Shown here one piece after another: positions 55,920-64,000 of a stretch of 64,000 bases of DNA (position 1 is the stretch's first letter; each line of letters opens with the position of its first letter). The DNA is from Salmo trutta (lineage: Eukaryota; Chordata; Actinopteri; Salmoniformes; Salmonidae). The position numbers and the translations under genes were made by a program. Below the pieces are notes generated by a model. That model was not told the origin of the DNA. It was given only the letters and a program-made list of their open reading frames with translations, and searched no databases. The DNA lies in contig NC_042973.1 of the NCBI RefSeq assembly GCF_901001165.1, forward strand, positions 38,887,407-38,951,406, given 5' to 3'.

Positions 55920-57180
55920 GTGTCACTTTACTTTCTTGACTGTGTCATGGGACCTGCGCCTACGCATGGCACACTCCATTGAAGCAGCATCAGCTCTCAC
56001 AACACGCCTCGCATCCCCCTCTCTGATTGCTTCCATTGTCACCAAAGTGCTGTCAATCCACAATGTGTCAATCACATTTGATATAGCAGTGGCTCCCTCA
56101 TTGAACGTGGCTACTGCCATACTGGCTGCTGTGTCAATGAGGCTTTTGCCCACGAAGACAGTTTTGGGGCACCGCTACCATATTAGAGTTCAGACATTCA
56201 TTTGCATTCTGTGTTCCTCCGTGGTACATTGTTTTGAGGAGGTTATCATTTGACATCCTATGATATACAATTACCATTTTCTGTGTAACCTCTCTATTCA
56301 AAATTGTATGGCCTCCGTGGGTTTTTTGTCACCATTTCTAGGGCTTGCTGGTATCAGCACCAATGCACACACCTATACCGTAGTTGGAAGTGATTTCTCT
56401 CTTGTGCCAAGTACCATCGAAGGATACGTCAATGTCTATGATGGCATCCTCATCCTCCTACAGCAACTCTGCTACAGTATGTCTGGGTCAATATCTGTGT
56501 ATGCTCTTCTAATTTGCTTTGCAGCACTCTCCATTGACTGTAGCCTTCTCTGAATATCTGCAACTAAAGTGGAGGGGGAAAGTACTTATGTCTGTCAACA
56601 TTACAGTCATAACTGCAGGACTAAATATCAGCATGTTACCCTATGTAAATATTAGAATGTATTTACTTTAAGTAAAGCTAATTTCTCAGTAATCACAGTA
56701 GGCCACATCCCTATAACAATGTATGCCAATGTCACAGTCTCATTGTATAGTTTTGTTTCACTCTTTTTATTCAGTTTGAATACATTTGCTGGAGCAAGGA
56801 AATAAATATTATTTATACACAGCAAGTCACCTGACAATAATGGGCTACTCTCCCTTTTTATTTACCTGTCACTCTCCGGTCATGTCTCTGATAGGAGCGG
56901 AGATGGAAGGAAGGAATCCCTATGACTTTGCTTATTTTCTTTAGAGCTGCATAACCATGTCCAAGTTTGTGGGCTAGAAGAACCATCCTCACATTTATAT
57001 CAAATGCCACATCTCCCCTGGAGCACTCCTGCAGCCTGGAGGAAGTGTAAACACTCCTAAATGCATCACAATCAGCTTCACAGTGTGCACATTCTAACAT
57101 GACAGAATCCCTGGTTGGTGGGGTCTATGGTGATTTTCAGTCCAGCGTTTAGACACTTAGGGCATGGACAAGTTGCTTAT
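55920..57180 (-). pseudogene. Mutator/Kolobok-like transposase with an intron, degenerate
   Basis: Minus strand, N to C: a zinc-ribbon-like start LPCPKCLNAGLKITIDPTNQ (57165-57105) continuing in another frame as MLECAHCEADCDAF (second Cys pair), then AFDINVRMVLLAHKLGHGYA, ALKKISKVIGIPSF (to 56866). A donor GACAG|gtaaat (56865) and an acceptor agttgcag|ATATTC (56557) bound a 308-bp intron; joined, the phase gives VTDIQRRLQSMESAAKQIRR. A stop, then a frameshift, then DIDVSFDGTWHKREITSNYG (about 56430), and the last part MGKSLIDTAASMAVATFNEG, GDARRVVRADAASMECAMRR (56153-55923). The patterns DINxR, GxGYxxLKK, VSxDGTWxKR and the Arg/Lys-rich end fit the Mutator-like transposase domain family. Frames are broken at least twice. 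Confidence 0.7.
56558..56865 (-). other. probable intron of the transposase gene
   Basis: On the minus strand it starts gtaaataaaaaggg and ends ctttagttgcag. Removing it joins two coding-like parts in phase. It is AT-rich and shows no coding pattern. Confidence 0.55.
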
Positions 57181-57842
57181 TTTTATTCACATACTGTAGG
57201 TATATTCTTCGAGATTTTCTAATTTTGTATCTTTACGTGGATTCTTCGCAGGATATATTTTCAAACAAGGAATTGCTGCACGGCACGTGAGGCATTTTAA
57301 CCAATCAGGTTGCAGGAATGGGCCTTTAAAATGTCAGTAACCAATCGGATGTCAGGAAATTACTAATCTTTCAGCACGAAGCACTATGTCTACAAAGGAT
57401 ATAGCTATGTATGGACTAGATAACTATATGCTCCGGAAAACAAGGTTTTGAATGGTATATGATTCAACATGGAGTTTTAAAAATAGTGGTTGAAGTTCTA
57501 CATGAAACATGCTTACAATAACAACATTTTTGCAAGGTGTAGTTGACGGAGTTGGGATAAAATTATACAAATCAAGTATTTATTGCCGATTTTACATTTT
57601 ATGAAAGTATGGAAGTTATAGTTGGAAAATAACCCCAAATCTGAAAATTGACAGAAGCAAAATCAAGTGTTTCCTGTGGTGCCTAGCCTAAAGTATATTA
57701 AACAATCAAATACCTTTTGACCTTTACTCAAGTAGTATTTTAATGGGTGTCTTTCACTTTTACTTGAGTAATTTTCTGTTAAGATATCTTTATTTTTACT
57801 CAAGTATGGCAATTGGGTATTTTTTCCACCACTGCTACTACC

Positions 57843-58117
57843 AATACAAACATTGTCATAGTTGTAGTATGAATCTGCAGGTAGCTAAATCTATCAAACT
57901 AGGTTCAATATTAGCTAGCTAACATTAGGCTATAACTAACAATGCAAATGGATTTCTGATTTGAATAATATTACCAAACAGATCATACACGTAACGTTAG
58001 CTACTGAGCCAGCAAGCTAACATTTGCTAGCTAACTAACAGTACGCTTTAACTTGCAATAAAAACAACTTTCTGACAAAATTAGAAACTTATATCTGTAA
58101 ATGTAGCTAGACTTACC
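57843..58117. other. no gene seen; tagctagc-rich
   Basis: Contains several gctagctaac words, a common low-complexity pattern in this window. Confidence 0.5.
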
Positions 58118-58381
58118 TGCATACATGGATGAACACTTCACAGCAGACTGGAACCAATTATCTCTTGTTTGTAGTTACATCTTGTTTGGCCAGCGTTGTA
58201 TCAAGTCACTCTGGTTCACACTGACCGTGGCATGTGCAGAAAGTAGCCCATCCCTTTTTCCAACTGATCTGTCGATAGCCCCTGCTAAATTCAGGGCATC
58301 AATGTTGTTGAGAAAAGTAGTAAAACCTTTGTAGTTCTCGATGGCTAACGTTCTATCTTTCAAAAAAGGCACGAAAGAAAA
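58118..58381 (-). other. exon-like segment with strong donor, unknown
   Basis: Minus frame 58372-58175 reads MPFLKDRTLAIENYKGFTTF, LNNIDALNLAGAIDRSVGKR and HATVSVNQSDLIQRW and stops 55 bases before the donor-like TATGCAG|gtaagt at 58117. The stop inside argues for an untranslated or repeat-derived exon. The flanking sequence at 58560-58720 (aaggcatttctgccaaaaaa) is a repeat I have seen in salmonids, so a transposon origin is likely. Confidence 0.3.
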
Positions 58382-59127
58382 GGACTGTCAACACATAGTG
58401 AACAGCTCACGTTATAGACAGACGCATGCTACATGGCAGACCAATCCAAACTCATCTCCCGGCATGCCCAACCCATCCGTTATCTCAGCCAATCATGGCT
58501 AGCGGGAAGGTTCCTTTCTTTTTCCGTTTCTAAACCAACTAGGCTCGTAATTTAACAATCGTATTTATGGATAGAATACACGTTTGTTATTAATGCACAT
58601 GAAAGTTCACATGTTCCAGAAGGCATTTCTGCCAAAAAACGCATTTTGACAAAAATATAAATGTTTACATTCAAATGCCGCTTTGGAGTGGACACCCACC
58701 TGTCTCGATCAATGAGAGAAGACTTGAAATAGACAAGATGTCAGCAAAAATCTTTGGTTAAATCACTGGTCTAACAATCTGTAGCTACAGTTTTCTGCAC
58801 TCGTGTGTCTCTACACCTGAGTAGCACTTGGACACACTGAACTATACTACAATGTTCATCAAAAAAAATTGTAAGTTACTTTTACCATATAACATTCTTT
58901 TTCAATACCCAGTTCTCTTGAGTTGGCATTAAATAGTATACACTCCCCTGTATTTTAGAATTTGACAAATAAACAAACATTCTTTGGAAATCTGAATGTC
59001 TAGCATCTGTTTAATGCTACAGAAAGCCCTGTACAGCTTATATAAATATAGTCTGTGAATCCATAAGGGCAGATCAATTTCAAAGAGTGATGGAAAATAT
59101 CCATATTTATTATTTGGTGGTTCTACA
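58382..59127. other. no gene seen
   Basis: Repeat-like words but no identifiable element. Confidence 0.45.
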
Positions 59128-59304
59128 CAGGGCTCACCAAACCTGCTCCTGGAGAGCTACAGTCCTTTAGGTTTTCACTCCAACCCTAATCTAGCACACC
59201 TGATTCTAATAATTAGCTGGTTGATAAACTGAACCAGGTTAGTTACAAGTGGGGTTGGAGCAAAAGCCTACAAGAGGGTAGCTCTCCAGGAACAGGGTTC
59301 TACA
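59128..59304. mobile_element. hairpin MITE
   Basis: Left cctgctcctggagagctac (59139-59160 region) and right gtagctctccaggaacagg (59278-59296) are near reverse complements. The short interior contains cctgattctaataattagc. A familiar vertebrate/fish miniature inverted-repeat element. Confidence 0.8.
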
Positions 59305-59320
59305 TGGTCTTATGCTGAGC

Positions 59321-59458
59321 CACACAGGCAGCTCAATTCTGATATTTTTCCCAATAATTGGTCTTAAATCACGTCAGATCTTTTTCAGAACTGATCTGAT
59401 TGGTCAAAAGACCAATTAGTGAAAAAAATATCAGAATTGGGCTGCCTGTGTAAACACA
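59321..59458. mobile_element. foldback MITE
   Basis: Left cacaggcagctcaattctga with tatttttc; right gaaaaaaatatcagaattgg with gctgcctgtg. Inner palindromic words gatctgattggtcaaaagac and aattggtctt continue the inverted repeat, so the whole unit of about 138 bp can fold into one hairpin. Confidence 0.85.
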
Positions 59459-59469
59459 GCCATAGTACT

Positions 59470-60924
59470 TTATCCGGCTTCATAACACTGGCAATTGTGT
59501 TTGGCATGGGGGGCTGGGGAACCTGAGACTCTTTGTGCTTATGGCGATGGGCCTGTTCTGTCTGCGGTGAACAGCCAGCTGGATAAGACTCTGCCAAAAG
59601 CGTTATAGGGCTTCTTAACCACCAATTGTTTGGACCTCTCGCAGAAGATTTTCTGGTAAATAACCTTAGGAAGTCAGTTTATACGTTTACATTGTTGTGC
59701 ATGGGAGATTGAAGAGAAATTACACCTTAATCGCTCTCCTACACAACAATACATTTACTGTCTAAGCACAACCAAAAACCCTTCCTCATCTCAAAGTACT
59801 CGCAGTAAACCTCCCACAGCACATTGACAGATCATTCTTGTCAATAGTAGCTCTTTGCAGGGGAATTTTGTAGAGATGTGTTTTGAGAATCTGCAGAGAA
59901 GAATGAGGTGGTTGTGTCATTGCTGTTGTAGTCTTGATTTTATACCTTTCAGTGTCCCTTGCTGGTTTCTGTGCCACAATCTTGTTGTGCTCCATATCCA
60001 CAAGGCCTGTCTGTTCCCTTGTGCTTGTGTACCCAAACTGTCCCCGCTTTGGGGTATTTTTCAGCAGGGCACTGTGGAATGACTCCAGATAAGATACGTT
60101 TCACAAAAAGCAAAAGGTACAAAGAGAAGAGGGGTAGACTAAATTGATTACATGGTCTGGAAGGTACTCTGTGGTCCTGACGCTACCTCAAACTACCTGT
60201 AACCCATAACACAAACACTACCCAATTCATGTATACCATGCTTACTGTAAATCGACCTATCTTAGCTGATACAGTAGCTTGTAAATATTTTGGCCAACTT
60301 ATCTTCACCTTGTGCAGAGCAGGGGTTTGAAGTGCACGTTGGTGGAATCCGATTCTGTACCACCTACAACAAAATACAGACCAATACACAATTTTACCAC
60401 CCCACTAATTGTATTGATCTCTATTAGACTGGCTAGCTAAGCATTCCTAACATGGACATGTCAGTATTGTCAGCTTGCTGTTATTAACTAACTTGCATCA
60501 CTAAATTGGCAGCAAGATTGCTGGCCAGCTGAGACTGGCTGAGAACCAACTAATCAACCATAGACGATTTACACACATTCATCATTGCTACCGACACACA
60601 GAGAGTGAGTGAGCTAGATGTAGGGTGGAATAGATGACTACCAAATTGAGTAATAAGAGTAAAATTAGCAAGCTTACTTTAGCTAACGTCAGTCAAAGAT
60701 GGAACTAAACAAACAAACATGCTTACTCTGCTGAAGGTAGCTACCAGTCGAAATTGATTGACAGTGTGTATACCAAAAGATAGCTATATGATTTAGTTGA
60801 TGGCTTTCAGAGTTCAATACAGGACTGTAACGTCAGCAAGCTAGCTAACTTACCAGCTAGTCCAGCTAGCTAAAATTTTCAAAAAAATCTTGCCTAGAGA
60901 ATTTCTGAGATGACTGTGTTATTT
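59470..60924. other. no gene recognised
   Basis: No element or coding family recognised. tagctagc-rich patches occur at 60430 and 60830-60870. Confidence 0.45.
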
Positions 60925-61645
60925 ATTTTCTTTCACCTTTATTTAATCAGGTAGGCCAGTTGAGAACAAGTTCTCATTTACAACTGCGACCTGGCCAAGA
61001 TAAAGCAAAGCAGTGCGACAAAAACAACAACACAGAGTTACACATGGGATAAACAAATGTACAGTCAATAACACAATAGAAAAATCTATATACAGTCTGT
61101 GCAAAAGTAGTAAGATTAGGGAGGTAAGGCAATAAATAGGCCATAGTGGCGAAATAATTACAATTTAGCATTAACACTGGAGTGATCGATGTGCAGATGA
61201 TGATGTGCAAGTAGAGATACTGGGATGCAAAGAGCAAAAATAAATGACAATATGGGGATGAAGTGGGGGTGGGCTATTTACAGATGGGATGTGTACAGGT
61301 GCAGTGATTGGTAAGCTGCTCTGACAGCTGATGCTTAAAGTTAGGAGGGAGATAAGTGTCCAGCTTCAGTGATTTTTGCAATCCGTACCAGTCACTGGCA
61401 GCAGAGAACTGGAAGGAAAGGCGGCCAAGGTAGGTGTTGGCTTTAGGGATGACCAGAAACTTTAGAAAGGCAGGGCAGGATGGAAATAGGTCTGTCACAG
61501 TTTTGGTCTAGAGTGTCACCCTTTAAAGTGGGGGATGACCGCGGCAGCTTTCCAATCTTTAGGGATCTCAGACAATACGAAAGAGAGGTTGAACAGGCTA
61601 GTAATAGGGGTTGCAACAATTTCGGCGGATAATTTTAAAAAGAGA
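60925..61645 (-). mobile_element. LINE 3' end with internal deletion
   Basis: From the right on the minus strand: RT N-terminal part (LSAEIVATPITSLFNLSF, SEIPKDWKAAAVIPH; 61645-61510), then directly the C-terminal part (LKFLVIPKANTYLGRLSFQF, LQKSLKLDTYLPPNFKHQ, LSEQLTNHCTC; 61498-61274), then 3' untranslated sequence and the tail caagttctcat ... ggtgaaag (about 60935-61010). The catalytic RT core is missing, so two parts of one LINE are fused. Same family as 4437-9509. Confidence 0.87.
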
Positions 61646-61861
61646 GAGTCCAGATGTTGGTCGTTCAAAGTAAACAACGCCATTGTTCATGTTTGTTGGC
61701 ACGCCCCATCTACCTAGCGGGTGATGTCAGCATTCGCTATGAATGCCGGACTTTGTGGTTGACCATGAGCAGACGAATACACAGGGAGTTGAAACCTCCC
61801 GGTTCTACCAGTGAAATGAAAACGTGTGAGTTCTAGCTTGTGGTTTGGATAATTGTGATGT
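61646..61861. other. no gene seen
   Basis: Short unassigned stretch; small frames without motif. Confidence 0.45.
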
Positions 61862-62930
61862 TTATGATAAAAAATATAATGTTGTTAATATAGTAATGAC
61901 TATATGCCGTGGCAGAGCCAGGATTAAATTCTCCTTTAAGTCACGACTCTGCTGTTGTGCTGTAGAATTTGTATAATCATTTCTATACATTAGTTTATAC
62001 TGGATTGAGTGTACATTTTTGTTAACTGGAATTTCGTAAGTTATGCTCAAACATTCCCTCCATCTTGTGCCAACATCAGTTATTTTTATGTCTTGGTTCC
62101 AATAGGTTATAGTTTTTTCTAAGAGATTGTCAGTTGGATATGCTCTCTGCAAGGTTTTGTATATCTTACCTATCATATGAAAATCATTTTCTGACTCCTA
62201 TAAGATTCCCTCAAGGTTGCTCTGTTGTCCTGACCAGTATAAGGGTTATTTGTTATTGTTGTTTGGTCAGGACGTGGCAGAGGGTATTTGTTTTATGTGG
62301 TTCGGGGTGGTGGTTTATTTAGTAGGGTGTTTGATTTATTATTTCCGGGTTTTTGGGTAATGTTCTATGTTTGTATTTCTATGTGGTCTCTAGTCTTTTG
62401 TATTGCTATGTCTAGTTTATTGGGGTTGGACTCTCAATTGGAGGCAGGTGTTTTCTCGTTGCCTCTGATTGATAGTCCTATATATGGGTACGTGTTTGGT
62501 TTAGTGTTTGTGGGAGATTGTTCCATGTATAGCTTAAGGCCTTACAGGACTGTTTATTCGTCGTTGTGTTCGTTTGGTGTACATGTTTATTTTGGTTTTT
62601 CCTTCTTTCTGTAATAAAAGAAGATGAGTACACATATACCCGCTGCGTTTTGGTCTCAATCCGACGACAACCGTTACATGTCCAAAAGATTTGTGACTTT
62701 TAAGTTGCATGTATTTGAAACCATGTACATTGGTCAGTCCAAAATGTCTTTTTAATTTTGTCATGGAAATACATGTACAATTTCTATGCCTTTAGTTTTC
62801 CATGTGGACCAATTTATTGGTGAATTCTGAAAGCTATCCAATGATTGTTCCATAGGGTTGTGTTTTTAAGGAGTGATATTGGTTCTTGTGGAATAAGTTT
62901 CCCACCAAAGGTGATTTTCTAACATGTATT
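61862..62930 (-). pseudogene. L1-like LINE fragment, split by a solo LTR
   Basis: Minus frame 62176-61862 begins ...IGKIYKTLQRAYPTDNLLEK, TITYWNQDIKITDVGTRWRE, CLSITYEIPVNKNVHSIQYK, LMYRN. This matches the C-terminal part of fish L1-type proteins. Upstream on the minus strand (62930-62680) reads HWIAFRIHQLI, DKIKKTFWTDQC, in broken frames. The solo LTR 62226-62678 separates the two. Neither endonuclease nor RT core is included. Confidence 0.7.
62226..62678 (+). mobile_element. solo LTR related to the 26.2-28.9 kb family
   Basis: Begins tgtcctgaccagtataaggg and ends gacaaccgttaca. Shared with the 26.2-kb LTR: tggtcaggacgtggcagagg, gtatttgttttatgtggttc, gagtacacatataccc/gctgcgttttgg. The expected cacg after TGT is missing at the 5' end, so the terminal is damaged, and I cannot see a clean target duplication. 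Confidence 0.82.
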
Positions 62931-63157
62931 GACTCAGGGGTTTGAATACTTATCTAATGAAAATATATTAGTGTTTAATTTTTCATGACTTTATTATTAT
63001 TTATTTTTTTACAAATGTTAACATTTTTCTTCCATTTTGAGATTATAGTATTTTGAGTAAATCATTGACAAAAAATGATAATTAAATCAATTTTAATCCC
63101 ATTTTGTAAAAATGTGGAAAAAGTCAAGTGGTGTGAATACTTTCTGAAGGCACTGTA
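62931..63157. mobile_element. Tc1 right end fragment
   Basis: actcaggggtttgaatactt at the inner side and gtgtgaatactttctgaagg with cactgta at the outer side (63157) are the subterminal and terminal repeats of a Tc1-like family. The rest of the element is absent. Confidence 0.75.
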
Positions 63158-63837
63158 GCTAAAATGTTAGTCAATGTTGTTAGCTAGCAAGCTAGCTAGC
63201 TAAGTAACTCAGCAAGGACACAATAATATAGTCAACTAGCCAACTTAAGTGTTTACAGCAATTTAGCTAGCAATGGCCAAGTTGCAAAATAAAGGTTAAA
63301 TAAAAATAAAAAGTTAATGTTTCTAGCTAGCAAGTCATCTAACGTTAGCAAGCTAGCCAAGTAACGGTAACTAGCTAGGCTAGCAACCGTTTCTATGTCC
63401 TCATTGACATTATGCAAGTAAATCTACACATAAATGAAGGAAAGCAGTAATGTCACTTAAGTAAACAAACTTTGCATTCCAGTCTGCTGCATGGACAAAT
63501 GAGAACTAACAACTAGAAAAATAAATAAACATGTTGGTAAAAACTATCAAGTATCAAAGACAGGTTTTAAAATTTGTTTGAGGATTTTAGCAAAGATAAC
63601 TTCCTGCTGAGGCTTTCTGGCTTCTTCTGTGAGATTTAAGAGGTGCCCCCACCTACTGTACGCAGGTCCTCAGTGTCGGGTCTGGAGCGTGAAGTCATGA
63701 GCTCTACTGGTCGGCTACTGCGTAGCAACCTAGCAGTGCCAAAAGCCCTGGTCTGCCTTAGAAAGCTTATGTAAATTACGTTCACCAGAATGGCGAAATT
63801 ACTTTTTGGGGGGACGGCCGTTTTAGGCTCTAAAATG
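63158..63837. other. no gene seen; gctagctagc-rich
   Basis: Strong concentration of agctagc words at 63180-63390, which can pair with one another, otherwise nothing supported. Confidence 0.5.
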
Positions 63838-64000
63838 TGTTTATTGTGATTAAGTTTGATTCCCACTGTGAATTACTTTAAAGTTAGCTAAAAATCAAGA
63901 TATTTAATGAAATACTAATCCATTCCGAATACTACATTTGTAATCACACGGGACCACGTGCTGACACAGATCAATCACGGGCCGGCAGGCTACGAGGAGG
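63838..64000 (+). repeat. dispersed repeat, inverted partner of 1435-1605, cut by window end
   Basis: Reads gattcccactgtgaattact, gaaatactaatccattc and ccacgtgctgacacag in the order expected from the reversed 1435-1605 copy, and continues to the last base of the window. Confidence 0.75.

Larger units (their letters stand above)
54662..57688 (-). mobile_element. TTAA-inserted DNA transposon (Kolobok/Mutator-like), split by a solo LTR
   Basis: Left tip ggccaggc (54662-54669) continues after the LTR as accacaggctaat (from 55118); right tip, reversed, reads ggctaggcaccacaggaaac (ending 57688). The TIRs agree at 15 of the first 16 positions. It sits at TTAA (54658-54661) on the left and TAAA (57689-57692) on the right, a target duplication with one change. 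Without the LTR it is about 2.58 kb. It carries a decayed transposase on the minus strand. TTAA insertion is used by Kolobok and piggyBac; the protein motifs exclude piggyBac, so Kolobok-like is my inference. Confidence 0.75.
53233..57834. mobile_element. hAT-type MITE containing three later insertions
   Basis: Left end cagtggtgtaaagtacttaa and right end, reversed, cagtggtggaaaaaatac. Flanks ttactaac (53225-53232) and ctactacc (57835-57842) agree at 6 of 8 positions, as for an old hAT target duplication. The arms hold many acttaagtat and tttactcaagta words, typical of a very common fish element. Its own sequence is at 53233-53428, 54420-54661 and 57689-57834; the rest is inserted. Confidence 0.85.

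Noticed and set aside
46782..63157. One giant Tc1-bounded element between the left end at 46782 and the right end at 63157
   Set aside because: The subterminal sequences differ and several unrelated elements lie between; both are truncated fragments.

Overview
This window looks like euchromatic but transposon-saturated DNA of a salmonid fish. The evidence is the content: a tRNA-derived SINE matching the salmonid HpaI family, several Tc1-like transposons with well-known salmonid terminal repeats, fish-type L2/CR1-group LINEs, TG...CA retrotransposon LTRs, long GT microsatellites and splice-like signals. No bacterial, phage or CRISPR feature is present. The species cannot be fixed from the sequence alone. 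I recognise no intact host protein-coding gene; a few exon-like segments (about 12.5, 40.2, 45.9-46.7 and 58.1-58.4 kb) are offered as weak candidates.

Layout. 1-3.9 kb: anonymous repeats, one GT microsatellite, one 26-bp minisatellite, and a repeat whose inverted copy ends the window. 3.9-12.1 kb: an old dispersed repeat (called R1 here, copy A) split by a 7.6-kb block of LINE pieces in opposite orientations, themselves broken by a modular repeat and by a nearly complete L2-like reverse transcriptase unit. 13.05-15.79 kb: a hAT element with recognisable 8-bp target duplication, TIRs and a decayed ZMYM1/DUF4371-like transposase. 17.2-18.0 kb: a mariner-type MITE. 19.4-24.0 kb: R1 copy B, carrying a Tc1 that itself contains a small LTR element, then a TIR element that contains a LINE 3' end. 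25.2-25.8 kb: modular repeat. 26.2-28.9 kb: a young non-autonomous LTR element full of 27-bp coding-frame repeats. 29.8-30.24 kb: R1 copy C, uninterrupted, which serves as an empty-site reference.

31.3-33.5 kb: HpaI SINE, a LINE 3' part and a second tRNA-derived SINE. 33.9-40.0 kb: three Tc1 copies, two of them an inverted pair with the same catalytic Asp-to-Gly change. 40.9-43.2 kb: a foldback element interrupted by the modular repeat, then a Tc1 fragment. 43.8-44.3 kb: minisatellite. 45.4-46.7 kb: LINE tail and exon-like segments. 48-52 kb: Tc1 remnant, then a second LINE copy interrupted by the modular repeat. 53.2-57.8 kb: the best nest in the window, a hAT-type MITE holding an inverted L2 copy and a TTAA-inserted DNA transposon with a degenerate, apparently intron-containing Mutator/Kolobok-like transposase, whose left tip is split by a solo LTR. 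59-63.2 kb: MITEs, LINE pieces, another solo LTR, a Tc1 end.

The elements interact only through insertion history: the nests give relative ages, and the three R1 copies, two LTR pairs and paired Tc1/L2 copies allow in-window comparison. Nearly all coding sequences are broken, so the window reads as a graveyard, with the 26.2-28.9 kb LTR element the most recent arrival.
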